Positions 1 through 11,595 of a stretch of 64,000 nt of DNA are shown one piece after another. The notes under the pieces were generated by a model, which was not told where the DNA came from, made no database searches, and worked only from the letters and a program-made list of their open reading frames with translations. Source of the DNA: Sipunculus nudus. Taxonomy: Eukaryota; Annelida; Sipuncula; Golfingiida; Sipunculidae. The translations under genes and the position numbers were made by a program. Positions within the stretch are counted from its first letter, which is position 1, and each line of letters opens with the position of its first letter. The DNA is taken from the NCBI GenBank assembly GCA_026874595.1, contig CM049307.1, positions 30,915,079-30,979,078 on the forward strand, given 5' to 3'.

Positions 1-564
1 CTCCAGGCTGCCCACTAATTTGTCAACTGTACGGAAGCAGAATGTCTTCTTTTTATGAGAAGGAAATGTAGATGAGAAGAAAACCTAAACATTAGTATGT
101 TTTCATTTATAGGCTTGTCATTAGTAATCCTGGACATTTATTATGTTCCCATTACAATAATATTCCTACATACATATTCAAACAACGGTGGGGGGGGGAC
201 CTGAACAATAGCTTTGTGTATTTTCCTATTTTGGGTTAGTGTGTAAGACTCCTGGATATGGGAACAGTTGGACCTTGTACACCTGCACGGGCAGCCCTCA
301 CAGAGAACGGACTCCAGGAGTTGCAGTGTTTAAGTGTAAAATACAGACACTAGTAACAACCAAGGGTGATGTTATCTGAGATAGCTGGGTGGCAATATGG
401 GTCCATTACAACGTCAGTGACAGTAGAAAATGGCTTGCCTAGTGTGCTAGACATATTTATTAACACCTGTGACATCAAGGCTGGACATTACATGCTCTTT
501 CTGTTTATTTTTCATGATACATGTATATATATATTATTATTTTTTTTGCTCCTTTCTCATTCAG

Positions 565-729
565 GATTCACCAGAAACGCCCTTCACAGGTTTAAGTCGG
601 CGGAACACACCAGACTCTTTTTTTATTTTTTTTTGTTTATCAAAACATTGCATTGAACCAACAAAAATTATGATACCTCAGCTTTGTAGGTTTTCTGAAG
701 AACTGAAACTTTGTCAAAGTGTGTCCTAA
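565..729 (+). CDS. Candidate last coding exon of an upstream gene (partial)
   Basis: A pyrimidine-rich tract ending in TCAG (561-564) is followed by an open frame starting D-S-P-E-T-P-F-T-G-L-S-R-R-N-T-P and closing at TAA 727-729. A poly(A) signal lies 12 bases downstream. The first 18 codons look like ordinary hydrophilic coding sequence. After that the DNA is T-rich and the frame reads phenylalanine runs, so the true stop may be in another frame: a second reading ends after about nine residues, at TAA near 595. No family is recognised. The frame cannot be fixed because the preceding exon lies outside the window. The whole feature could also be chance. Confidence 0.3.
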   Translation, partial: DSPETPFTGLSRRNTPDSFFIFFCLSKHCIEPTKIMIPQLCRFSEELKLCQSVS

Positions 730-740
730 TTTTTGTTATC

Positions 741-746
741 AATAAA
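741..746 (+). terminator. Poly(A) signal AATAAA
   Basis: AATAAA is followed within about 40 bases by a T/GT-rich stretch, as expected for a cleavage and polyadenylation region. It would end the transcript carrying the candidate exon at 565-729. A lone hexamer is common by chance in AT-rich DNA; its position just after a stop codon and before the start of a repeat raises the odds. Confidence 0.35.
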
Positions 747-837
747 CTGTATCATGTTGTCCTGTACAAATATCTTGTTTTTAATATAAAAAAGCACACA
801 ACTGCCACGAATTTAGCCTATCGCTCTATTCTTGCCA

Positions 838-2280
838 TTTTTAGCTCAGCTGACTATAAGTCATCTGAGCTATAGTCATGGTCCATTGTCCGTCGTCCGT
901 CCGTCCGTCCGTCCGTCCGTAGATGTGGCACGTTTTGAAACCGTAAGACCTAGGAATCCAAAATTCAGCATAATGTAAGATGTCCCCAAGATCTCCTACC
1001 AAGCCGAAAACTGGGTCTTTGCAACTTCGTTCCTTTGAGAAATTAAGGAAAAACCTCAATTTTTTATTAAAAACCTATTTTCACACTTTAGGACTGCCTA
1101 ATATCAAAACCACTCATCTGTTTTTCCTCATATTTACCATAAATATTCCTCTATATAGTTCCTATGTACATGCCAGAAATTATGTCTGTATTATTTAATT
1201 TAAAAAAGTTCTGGGCCCAAACATAATGCATTTTGAAAAAAATAAGGAAAGATATTTGATCACTTAACACAAAAAATGTTAAAGCTGTGGACCTTTTTTC
1301 CAGTAATATAACTTTAATTAATCAAAATTAAATTGTATACCCAAAATAAGATGAAAATCTTTTAAATTTTTTAAAATATTAATAAAAATAAAAAATTGGT
1401 ACCTTAAATTTTGCCCAACTTTGACCATGGCACGTTTTTTTTCCTGTAAGTACTGTGGATTTAATTTTCACAGCATGTTTTTGTCAGCATTTCAACTGTT
1501 AACACCAAAAACCAGTTGATCAAAAACTGTAGATTTTAATCAAGTTTTCAAGCACCTTGTAACATATTGTTTACATCAAGCTAGTGTTATGCAGTTTGCA
1601 AAAGCTCAGCTCCCCAGCTTCAGCTCTAAGTTCCTTAAATTCAGCATACAGTTAGATGTCTCCAAAATCCCCTACCATGCCAAGAATTTGGTCACTAGGA
1701 CTTAATACCTTCGAGATATTAATGAAAAACTTCATTTTTCCATTAAAAAACCCATTGTTACACTTCAAGACTGCCTAATATCAAAACCACTGATCTGACT
1801 TTAATCATAAACAATATACATATTTTTCATTCTCTATGCACATCCCAGAATGATGTCAGTATTGCGTAATTGTTTTAAGTTATGGGCCCAAACATAATGC
1901 ACTTTGTAAAAAATCAAGAAATATATTTACTCCCTTAACAAGGGCATTGCTAGAGATTTTTTTGTCAGGGATGTCACATTATTCAATCAAGATTCAATTG
2001 AATACCCAAAATTAGTTCTGAATTTTTCAAGTTTTATAAGTTATTAGTATAAATATAAAATTAGTACCTTAAATTTTGCCCAACTGTGACCATGGCAAGT
2101 TTGTTTCTTGTGAGCTCTGTTGATATAATTTTCATATCATGCACACATAAGGATTTCAGCTTTTTAGTTTAGAAAGCTGAAAGAAATTGGCCAAAAATTG
2201 TAGCTTTTATTAATGTTTTTTATGAGACCCTGTCAGACTTTGGCTCTCTCCAGCCCCTCTTGAGTCACCTGTATGTTGAC
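838..2280 (+). mobile_element. Non-autonomous Helitron-like element with 5' hairpin and two internal repeats
   Basis: The left edge is a hairpin: AGCTCAGCTGA pairs imperfectly with TCATCTGAGCT (843-872). It is followed by TATAGTCATGGTCCATTG and a GTCC run. The interior holds two diverged copies of one block, recognisable by AAATTCAGCATA at about 963 and 1635, each followed by the same order of short matches (AGATGTC-CC, CCTACCA-GCC, CTGCCTAATATCAAAACCAC, CCAAACATAATGCA, CCTTAAATTTTGCCCAACT). The unit is about 670 bases. A related copy, sharing the left hairpin, lies at 33.6 kb. The right edge is uncertain. No transposase frame is present. Confidence 0.6.
892..919 (+). repeat. GTCC/CCGT tetranucleotide run
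   Basis: About seven near-perfect GTCC units sit just inside the left hairpin of the element that starts at 838. The copy at 33.6 kb lacks the expansion, so it is a local slippage product. Confidence 0.85.
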
Positions 2281-3409
2281 CTTGTTGACCTTTCATCAAA
2301 TTATGCACGCTTGAGGCGAGGCATACAGGAATCCAGGCAGCTTATGGCCAGCCACAGTTGATCCAGGTGTCCAACCCAACTCATCTAGTAGTTTTAACCA
2401 ACAACATAACAATAAACAACAAATTAATAAATTTTTATTGGTTGTTAATAACAAATTAAAGAAAAATAGAAAAGGAATTTGTTAGTTTATAATAACAGGA
2501 AATTAACTTGCAGTTACTGATGATATTAGAATCTTGTATCGAGGGGTAGAATGTCACATATTCCAAATAACACCATGCAGTCACCTATGGCATTTTTCAG
2601 TTCAATTTTAATGATAAAGAAGTAAATCATATTATTCATTACTAATCATTAGGGATCATATGAAGGAAATTAATGATAGACAAAGATGCAGTTGATAATA
2701 TTAATCTAGATTCCTACTGTGTCTAGTGTGAACATTGATGTGAAATTAGTCCAAAATGAATTTTTTACAGTTATTTTTTAATATAAATAAAAGCCATAAA
2801 ACCAGGTACTTATGATCATTATTTAAATGTGTGAATTTTGTATATTCTGGATTCTCAACATCATTGTTTGGTGAAAATTGAATAAATACCAGACATGGTG
2901 CAAATACTTTGTAATTGTATTTAAATACGAATATGATTATGTACTCCATTATAAAATTTCTTGCATAAAGAATGGGAATTCAGGTAAAAATGAAAGTATA
3001 TGAATACTCGTGCAAATACTTTCAAAATGTATTCATGAATGCATTCATGAATATATTCTTTAATATTATTTTAATAATCATATCAGTTATATTTCATTTT
3101 AAAAAATCATATGATTCTCTTATTATTTTTAATAAAAATTATATTTGGGACAATATTTGTAATTTTTTTTAATAAATAGTTAAACTCATATTATATGTTC
3201 TGCTTATATATAAGTTATATGGCCAAGTCAAAATCTGTGTGACAATAGCACTCCATTTGTTAATAAAATAAATGAAATCAATCCTCTTCCCTGTCTCCAA
3301 ATAAACTATCAAAATCATACATAAGCTAAACACCAACAACTCATAATAAAGCTTATATTTATTACCACACAAAACCAGCATATGCCTTTTTCCCAAATCC
3401 TATTTTTTA
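2281..3409. other. AT-rich intergenic DNA, nothing recognised
   Basis: Very AT-rich, with short open frames only and no splice-flanked coding-like block. Short frames near 2746-3530 are low-complexity phenylalanine/isoleucine/asparagine readings typical of chance frames. No RNA gene was seen. Confidence 0.6.
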
Positions 3410-4374
3410 TCATATATAACAGCTGTGCGCCGTGACCCATGGGTCCCTTGTTTATTAAAATTGGGGTCATGACCTTTCCTATGAGAGTGGCTTTGACCTT
3501 GAATATTGCCATATTTGGTGAAATTCGCACAAAATCATTAATATCTCAGTAAGGGATTTATGGAATGATCCAAAAATCAAATTGACCGAAGATCTTGGAT
3601 AGCTTTGTATTTTGCAGAAGACAGGTGGCGCCACCTTGTATCGTTTTCTTGTTAAAATGATGTTAACACAATAACTTTGTAAGAATTTGAGGTACAGTCA
3701 CCAAACCCACTGGTTTAATGCATCTTATCAATGCTTGGTCAAGTTTGAACATGGATGACCTTGATACATTTTTTCAAGGTCACAGCAGCGATTATGCTAA
3801 AATGATATTAGGGCAATAACTCGAAAAGAATTTGTGGTACAGTCACCAAACCTACAGTTGAGATGCATCTTATCAAAGGCTAAGCCAAGTTCGAATATGG
3901 ATGGCCTTGATGCATTTTTCAAGGTCACAGAGGCGATAACGCTGAAATGATGTCAACTTTAATATCTCTCTGAGGGATACATGGATTGGTTAAAAAATCT
4001 GATTGACATAAGATCTTTGATAGCATTGTTTTCTGCAGAAGACAGGTGGCGCCGCCTTATGTTGTTTCCTTGCTAAAATGATCTTTAAACGGAATAACTT
4101 TGTAAGAATTTGAGGTACAGTCACCAAACCCACAAGTTTGATGCGTTTTATCAACGGCTATGTCAAATTTGAACATTGATGACCTTGATACGTTTTTTCA
4201 AGGTCACAGCAGCGATAATGTTAAAATAAAATTACGGCAATAACTAAAGAAAATTGTTGGTAGGCCTACAGTCACCAAACTTACAGGTTAGATGCATCTT
4301 ACCAAGGGCTGGGGGGGGGGGGGGGTTAATTGTCTCGGGATACTATGGCACCTGCGGTGCCAAGAAATATCTAG
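3410..4374 (+). mobile_element. Non-autonomous Helitron-like element, 3' end CTAG
   Basis: The right end has the classic Helitron 3' layout: a GC hairpin (GGCAC-CTGC-GGTGCC, 4348-4362), a short spacer, then CTAG followed by T (4371-4375). The interior has two tandem blocks of roughly 415 bases (about 3540-3955 and 3956-4370). Each carries AATATCTC, GATCTT-GATAGC, a GGTGGCGCC palindromic core (3626 and 4045), CACCAAACC-AC and copies of TTCAAGGTCACAG. A G-run sits at 4309-4325. The left boundary is approximate; TGACCCATGGGTCCCTTGTT at 3436 may itself be the 3' end of a different relative. Confidence 0.6.
4309..4325 (+). repeat. Poly-G run
   Basis: A homopolymer of about 17 G inside the Helitron-like element. 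Its length is not reliable in any assembly. Confidence 0.8.
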
Positions 4375-4539
4375 TTGGGCTATGCATTTGAATCAAACAT
4401 TTTTATCTGTATGATCAATTCAGTAGTGTAGCAATTTCCTGTTGATATGGGGGTCAGTGGGTCAATATAATAAATTCTGCACCTTTTGTTTGACAGGTGT
4501 TTTTTTTTTTTTCAGAGTGCATATCATAATCGTATAGCA

Positions 4540-4830
4540 TCAGGAGCTTCCGCTTTATATCGAGTGAAAAGCTGACGAAATCTTTCATGGAACCTAAAAT
4601 GAGGTCTCTGTGACTACCCCGAGTTACAGGGTTAAGAGTTTGGGGTACCTTTCAAGGGGGTCATGGTCATAGGTCAGTTACTTGCAGTTTGGTTTCAGGT
4701 GTTTGTTCAAGGCCGAAATCATAACTTTATTATACCGCAACAGCTTCATATGAGGAACGCTACTGGTGGGATCTTCCAGGAGACCTGAAATGAGGTCACG
4801 GGGCTGTGTCAAGGCGCGAAAACACGGACT
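4540..4830. repeat. Degenerate two-unit dispersed repeat
   Basis: Two similar blocks contain ACCTAAAATGAGGTCTC (about 4591) and ACCTGAAATGAGGTCAC (about 4782), each preceded by a GC-richer stretch. The same phrase, AACCTGTAATTAGGTCTC, occurs in the element at 33.6 kb. This looks like an internal fragment of that repeat superfamily. No ends are visible. Confidence 0.4.
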
Positions 4831-5874
4831 TCGATGACCGCTCTTTCTTTTTAAAAATCCTACAAAAGGCAAGATTTACCACGAATCGCTGGCTGGAGAT
4901 CAGTGTGCTTCTTCATCCTGCAGAACTTCAGCTGCTTCATGAGACTAGTGAACTATATTCTCTCACTTATAAAATTAAGATAGCTTCCTCACATTCGGCA
5001 TGTAGCTCTTGTCCTTTTTAATGATTTACTTACACGGCTCCCAGTGATTCAGACATGATAAACCCGTGAATTTGATTACTTTCATACTGTAAAGGCCCGG
5101 TTCCCTCTTCCTACATATAATCAGGTCCTGCTGATATTACCAGTGTCACTCTTTTTTCTTTTTTTTTTCTCTCGCATAAGTTCTCAGGTGAAGTTCGGTT
5201 ACATTGTCACAGTTTGTGCTCACTAGCTTAGCGCCTTTGCCCAGGGGCCGCATGCTTTACACTTGTGGTATATAACCACAGAAAACCTTTGCATAACTAT
5301 AACAATGGTTATAGTGTGTTCAGTTAGTCCTGAACAAGTCACAGGGTAGGCACGTTCTTGTGCACCTTGGTTTAATTGCGTACTCTGAGTAAAGGTTAAT
5401 AATGTGGGGCCAAGGATGTTTTGTCTGAACAACGGCTGGTGAATCAGGCAGATAATCTTCATACGATAAATTATGGGGGTGCATGGTACAGACTGTTTAC
5501 GATATACACTGAGTTACACAATTCTTTTCACGCCAAGTTTTGCAAAACCGTTGTCTTTTTCCTTGTGATCTTGATCATTTTTTAATACAGTATTAAACTT
5601 CACTGTGTTAGTAGCTGATTATACTTGAAAGGAAGTATCAGCATTCATGTAGTGATGGCGAGTCTGTTCAAACTCTGAAATAAAATAATTTTGCGCTTTT
5701 CTGACAATAGTCGTGATGAAGGTAAACGTTTCTTAGCAATGACAGTTCTGTTCAGGTTGTTCTGAACTGGGCATGACAGGGTCCTCCGGTTGTTAGTGTC
5801 GGTGATGTAGGACGGGTTGCGCCACTCCCATTCTCCTTCGGCGATTCAGCTCGGGTTTGTGAGTGCGTTTTTTT

Positions 5875-5905
<31 letters not shown>

Positions 5906-6195
5906 GAGTATTGTTTATACTTCGAAATTATAGCACTCTGGACCAAACAAGCATTTTGTATTTTGAGCAAACTTTATCATACCATTTCTTTTAAAATGTT
6001 AGCAGCAACTGTAATCCATTACGATTGATCCATTTTGGGTAAAATCTATTTAGCGGATCTTATTACTCGTGATGAATATACACATGAGCATAATATTCGA
6101 TGATAGAAATTTGTCACATACGGGAATACAGTTCAGAAATTTAATATTTTGCTGTGAACGATAAATATATTTTATGATTATCCACAGATATCTCT
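4831..6195. other. Intergenic, includes a long T-run/G-run
   Basis: No gene is recognised. A T run followed directly by about 22 G lies at 5870-5906 and is likely slippage-prone. Frames here are short and unlike any known protein. Confidence 0.55.
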
Positions 6196-6520
6196 CCGCA
6201 TATCACCAAACCTGACTAATACCCGGCTAAATCATTCCGTAATAAATTTTACACCCTAGAAATTGCGCCATGATTGCTTGCCCTTTAATCCTGAAATCTT
6301 GCACTGAAACTTAAATATAACCCAGCTGTGGCTGAAGGACACACTTGCAGTTTGATGTACACACAGAACACTGATCCGAGACGCTTTATCAGTTGTACAA
6401 GGCATGTGGCGCCACCTACAAATACTCCTGTTCATACATTTTCTTAAATATATACTTATCCCTGTTTGAACACAAGAAATATTTATATATTTCTCAAATT
6501 GAATCATCCACAACTAAACA
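6196..6520. repeat. Solitary fragment carrying the GTGGCGCCAC core
   Basis: A GTGGCGCCACCTACAAAT string at 6406-6423 is preceded by an ACGCTTTATCAGTTGTACAA stretch that parallels the arrangement in the Helitron-like copies (short AT-rich lead, then core). Boundaries are not visible. It may be a decayed monomer of the repeats described at 6.97 and 40.55 kb. Confidence 0.35.
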
Positions 6521-6969
6521 CCTGTCACAACACACTGCTGTAAATGTACAGGACTCCGACTGTATACAGTAAAACTCTGTACTGTAGGCTTGAAAATTTC
6601 CATCCAAACTCATTTTCTTTCAGGTCCCTCTCTATAATCTTTACTCTCTATGGAATTAATATACCGATCCTTGATTGGTTGACTGTCGTGAAAATTGCGT
6701 ATTTTTATCTCGAATTTATTCTTTTCTTTGACTATCACGGTCCCAGGGGTTCATATACATACATCTTTCACATTTTGTAGAGGTTTAAAACTGTGGCAGC
6801 TGTATGAAAACTCGAGCCTGTAACGATGGCTTCGTATTGAATAATACAAAAGAATAGCTGCCTTTTGAAATTATAGACCTGTAACGCCAGTAACACCATC
6901 TTTATATACAACATTTACCTTATTAATGAAGATTGATGGAAGATCTCTGTTTATCGGGTACCCTCTCTG

Positions 6970-7873
6970 AATAATTGTATCCGCCAAAACGAAGTTTTGC
7001 GGATACTATGTTTTTGACCGGGTTCCGCCGCCGCCGCGTTCGTTTCCGGAGAACTCCTCTGAGACTACTGGACGGATTTTTCCGAAACTTACTCAAATTA
7101 TCGGGTCACATGTGAATTGTTGCCTAACCAAGTGACCTTGACCTCTGACCTTTCCTCTCTGCCCAGCGTCCGTTTGTGCGTCTGTTTCCACACATAAACC
7201 AACATATCTCGGGAACCGTTTGACCGATCAGGAAATTTTTTTACACAAATGTAGCCCTTGGATAGCTTTATAACATACACAAAAAGGTGGCGCCACCTGC
7301 AACCATGTTTGCACAGTGTCTATCTGTTCGTCTGCCTTGGGTTAAAGTCATTCATATCTCTGCAGTGGTTTGACTAATTCACCTGAAATTCGGCATGCTT
7401 ATACATCCTGGTTAGCTTTCCTGATTTTATGACAGGTGGCACCACCTACATTCACGTTCACGCTGCAGACATCCATGCTAATATCTACGGACTGGTTTGA
7501 CGTATCTTCCTGAAACTTTGCATGTGTTAAGATCTCACATAGCTATTTATCATACAAGAAACTGGAGGTGCCACCAGCATCCATTTTTGCACAGTGTCCA
7601 TCTGTTTGTCTGCTTAGGGATAAAATCACTAATATCTCGGCAGTGGTTTGACTTATTCACCTGAAATTTTGCATGTGTATATATCTTGGATAGTGTCTCG
7701 TTCAATTTACAGGTGGCGCCACCTACAATAATGTTTACGTGGCAGACATCCATGCTAATATGTAACACATCTAACTCTATTTCCCCTTGCCACTCAATCC
7801 ATGCCTCACTTCACCCGTCCTACTCTGATTTTGGCGGATACACGTAGTCGCTTGTCGACTACCCGTATTCTAG
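6970..7873 (+). mobile_element. Helitron-like element, short copy (same family as 40.5-42.5 kb)
   Basis: The 5' side begins AATAATTGTATCCGCC and folds on itself: GTATCCGCCAAAAC (6978) pairs with GTTTTGCGGATAC (6995-7007). The 3' side reads GGCGGATACAC, then a hairpin GTAGTCG-CTTGT-CGACTAC, then CCGTATT and the terminal CTAG (7870-7873) followed by TT. Identity with the second copy stops right after CTAGTT, so the 3' end is well fixed. The interior has about four monomers with AGGTGGCGCCACCT or variants (7276, 7436, 7566, 7711). No Rep/helicase frame is present, so it is non-autonomous. It sits directly at the left edge of a 170-bp repeat array. Confidence 0.72.
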
Positions 7874-9180
7874 TTTATAACATGTTAGAATGTCCATGCA
7901 TTTGGTGTCACATCTTGGGTCGAGAAATGCATATTCCATACTATGCGCCAAGGTCATATTTGGAAGAAAAAAAGCAATCGCCATTGAAAGTATTTTTAAA
8001 GAGGCCCAATCACCTATCTGTCCTTTAAATTAAACTAAAGATAATCCCTTGGAGCTTTAGGCAAGAAAACGCGGATATCACCGCACACAGGCTACTTGTA
8101 TTGTTTATATCAACGTGTTTATAATATTTGGGGGCCGCCAAAATGAAACAAAATCAACAAGGGCATCTGACAGCAAGTCATATAAGCCAGAGCTTTCCAA
8201 ATGCCGTTTTGCAACAAGTGACCTTTCTATCTCAGCATATATGCAACCTACCACCTAAGGTTACATGTTTTTCCCGTTTGTCAACATTGCTGTGTTAACA
8301 TATATGTTGTTGAAAAACGAGTTCATACAGAGTACAGACTTCACGAAAGCATTATAAGAACTTTTCACAACCAAAATTACACAGAGGAAGCCAGAAATCA
8401 AAAATTCTTTTTCAAAAAGTAGGTAAATTGGCTTCTTTAATTGAAGCGGTAAAGAAACATATTTTAAACTTAATTTCTGACTTCAGCTTGTTCATTCATT
8501 TTGTGATACTTTGAGATAATAAAAAAGTACCTATCGAACAATATAGTTAAGGTTAATGCCAAACTTGGAAGAGAAATAGCAGCAATCGCCATGATATAGC
8601 ATGTTTCACAAGAAAGTCACACAGAAACACATTCAATGGGCCTTTTTCATCTACATTTAGAATGTACATATATTTGGTGATAGTTTTGAAGCTGGGAAAG
8701 GTCCATATCATACATAAAGGTTAAGTTTTTTTTGGAAAACAGCAAAACTACCAATGATATGGCAAGTTTTTGCAATAAAGTGACACATATAAAATATTCA
8801 AAGGGTCATTTCCATCTAATTTTTTAATGGTCTTTCATTTGGTGACAGTTCTGAGTCGAGAAAAGGTTCATATCTTGCATTGAGGTCAAGGGCATTATTT
8901 TTTTTCAAAGAAAACCGTCAAACCATCCATATATATAATGGCATTATTTGCAAGAAAGTGACCTAGAAAAACATTAAGGGTATCACTTCCATCTGACAGT
9001 ATTATTTTCACTCATTAGGTGATACCTTTTACGTCATAATTGAAACATATCATGCATAAAGTTCAAGGTCAATATCAAATTTTGTAGGAAAAAATAGGCC
9101 AAACTCGCTATGATATGATACATTTTGGGAAAGTATAACACCAATGCCATGTGTGTAGGTCTATTTACCTGTCACTTTGA
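7874..9180 (+). repeat. Array of ~170-bp tandem repeats, forward orientation
   Basis: Units are recognised by GATATxGCATxTTTxxCAAxAAAGTGAC-like phrases at about 8593, 8756, 8936 and 9112 (163-180 bases apart). Each is followed by TTTCATCTxAxTTT and ATTTGGTGATAGTTxTGA, and then AAAGGTxCATATCxTGCATxAAGGTCAAG. A partial unit abuts the Helitron-like end at 7873. Part of 8000-8500 is more diverged. The reverse-oriented counterpart lies at 11.6-12.4 kb. No coding potential is seen. Confidence 0.6.
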
Positions 9181-10453
9181 CCATTTTAATTTGCCCAATC
9201 ATCGAAAACGGTAAAAAAATCACATGCGCATGTTTTAATACGTTTTAAGAATATATTAATATGAATCTTACCATATAGATGCATAGTGTAGTGTATGTTC
9301 TACTAAACAGGTTGGGGACCTTCAGCATCAACTTCTTCATGCGTATCCCTACTCCAGTGTTACATTCATGCAAGCAATTTCTTACCACTGGCTACATACT
9401 GGTACGTGTAACAGCAGTCCATTATTACGACAGGTTAACGGCAATGGAAGGTGATTTCAACCCCACACCCCAGGGGGATGCTGGGGAGTGCTTGGACCTG
9501 ATGAGGATATCAAGGCGAATTGATATTTGTCAGAATAAGCCGCTGATAAAGACACCGGGGACCCATCTGAATTTGTACCCCGATACATTTTTGAATGGGT
9601 TAAAAATTAGCGTCATTAATACCAGTAGCACATTCTGAAAGGTATCAGTGATATGCTTTGCAGAAGAGATGGTCTGAGTCGATATTTCTGGTAAGCACGT
9701 AGAAGGAGATGCAGGCTACCTAATCTGTACGAAAGCGTATACATATACTTATAACCTATATTTCTGCTACTGAAATGCAGACGTGTTGTTGCAGAGGTTG
9801 CTGATGCATATATATTACATACACAGACCCTATCCTGATACCACAGGTAATACAATGTAGTTTTAACCTGTTCATGGTAACATCAAACCAACAATTTTTA
9901 TAGTAACATGGAAGAGTATAGTTAGATTTTGACCTCAGGAAATGACGATTGTGTCTGCCTTTTTAGGTTAGGTATAGATGCGATACCACCCGAAGGCCAC
10001 GTGGCATTGACAAAGTTCATTCTCCCGGAGTCATAGCATATATCATCAGGCCTAAGCATCTCCCTTTTAGCTTAGATGAGTGGTTTGAAACCATCCTCCC
10101 TGCTCATCAGAATTACACAACCAGCATCAACTAACAACTCGACAGGTAATTTATTGTATTGTATGTTTATTTTATCACATATACCCCTGTAATTGCCCTC
10201 AATTATTTTGACACGTTTAGTATTGATGGAAGTGGAAGTACATAATCTGGAGAAGTGAACACTCTGAGCTGAAACTTTGCAACTCGAGCTGATGTGCGGT
10301 TTGGTGATGCGTTTCCTTACATCTCAAGTAGAGCTTGCTCGATCTACATGCTTCTCATTCTAATATACCTGGGTGATTTGGAGACATGAAATTAGCAGCT
10401 GTTTTTTTTTCTGTGTGATGCATATATATACTGTGAGTCACTGATGTAGTATC
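9181..10453. other. Intergenic, nothing recognised
   Basis: The longest open frame (9279-9638) matches no family I know and has no flanking signals. This is the central part of the stretch bounded by the two inverted ~170-bp arrays. Confidence 0.5.
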
Positions 10454-10658
10454 CAGACGCTGAACCGGGGGGGGGGGGGTCCAGGGGGTCCGGACCCCCC
10501 CCCCTTTTCATCAGAAACAACGTTTTTTAAGGGCTTCAGACAAAATTTTGCGGCCTGGACCCCCCTTTTCCAGACCTGGTGACCTTTTTTAGGGTTTTCA
10601 TTAGTCCTCCTGGGTTGGACCCCCCCCCCCCCTTTCCTAAATCCTGGATCCGCCCCTG
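10454..10658 (-). mobile_element. CAG...CTG element copy 1 (hAT5-like MITE)
   Basis: The right end reads AATCCTGGATCCGCCCCTG, the reverse complement of the CAGGGGCGGATCCAGGATT start seen at 19000. The left end starts CAGACGCTGAACC. GTATC directly flanks both ends (10449-10453 and 10659-10663), a 5-bp target duplication. The interior has poly-G/C runs and is about 205 bases, with no frame of its own. Confidence 0.65.
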
Positions 10659-10663
10659 GTATC

Positions 10664-11595
10664 GCAACCACTTACTTCCAATGACACAGAGTAGACCTTT
10701 TGTGGAAGCTTCTTCAGTGTAGCTATACAATTTGACTGTTTTGCTATTACAGTGAAGAGGTTAAAACTATTACCTGTGATGTTAGCATGGTGTGTGTAAC
10801 TTAAATAGATCAGAATAATCGGCAACAACAGCTTTTGGAACTTTAGCCAAAAGTTAAGCCGTCCCATATCTCGGCATTTCTTTCGGCATACTCAGCAGAA
10901 ATATCTGCTTTGACCATCTCTTCGTCAAAGGATCTCACGCAACCTATCAGAATCAACCATTGATAAAGACGCTAGGGTTTAACCTTGTCATGTATGCTTC
11001 AGGGGAACGGTTTCCAACTTCCCTGGGTCCTTTGCCTTTTGTTTGTGTACACAACAAGCAACACGTGAACATTTAAAAATAATTAGATGCAATTGTAGGG
11101 GTTATTTGATAAAATAAACGTACCTGTCTAAAGATATTTTGATGTGTTCACCAGTATGTTACCAGTGACAGTAATTTGCTTCTTTGCATTGAACACAAAC
11201 TAAGAGGAGGGATGAGGATAAGTGATTATGATGGTGAGCATGATGATGAAGAAGAAGATGATGATGTTTTAAATGATGAACAGGTTCACAGCTTCATGGG
11301 ATGTAGATGGACTTTACAATACGGTAAATTCTTGAAATTACGACAACCAAATGAAGCTTTTTAAGGTGGTAGACTTAAAGAGGTCCTATATAATAAGCAA
11401 AATAAAATCGGAACCATGAACAAGGGGTCGTTATTTTGAGGTGGTCACTAAAACGGTTTGGTTGTTAGGCGAGGTTTAGCTGTATAAGGAATGATAGATT
11501 CATATCAAATTCTTAATCAAATGTATTGTTACAAGCACATGTTAAGTTTATTTTCATTGACTGGTTATAATTCAAAGTTGCAGTGACATATCTTT
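10664..11595. other. Intergenic, nothing recognised
   Basis: No gene is supported. A GAT/GAA-rich patch at about 11215-11280 reads as an aspartate/glutamate run but has no start, splice or domain support. Confidence 0.5.

Noticed and set aside
9279-9638. 119-codon plus-strand frame
   Set aside because: No recognisable motif, no promoter or splice support, and mixed composition typical of chance.
11176-11364. Short acidic protein (D/E run)
   Set aside because: Produced by a GAT/GAA-rich patch; no start context, splicing or family support.
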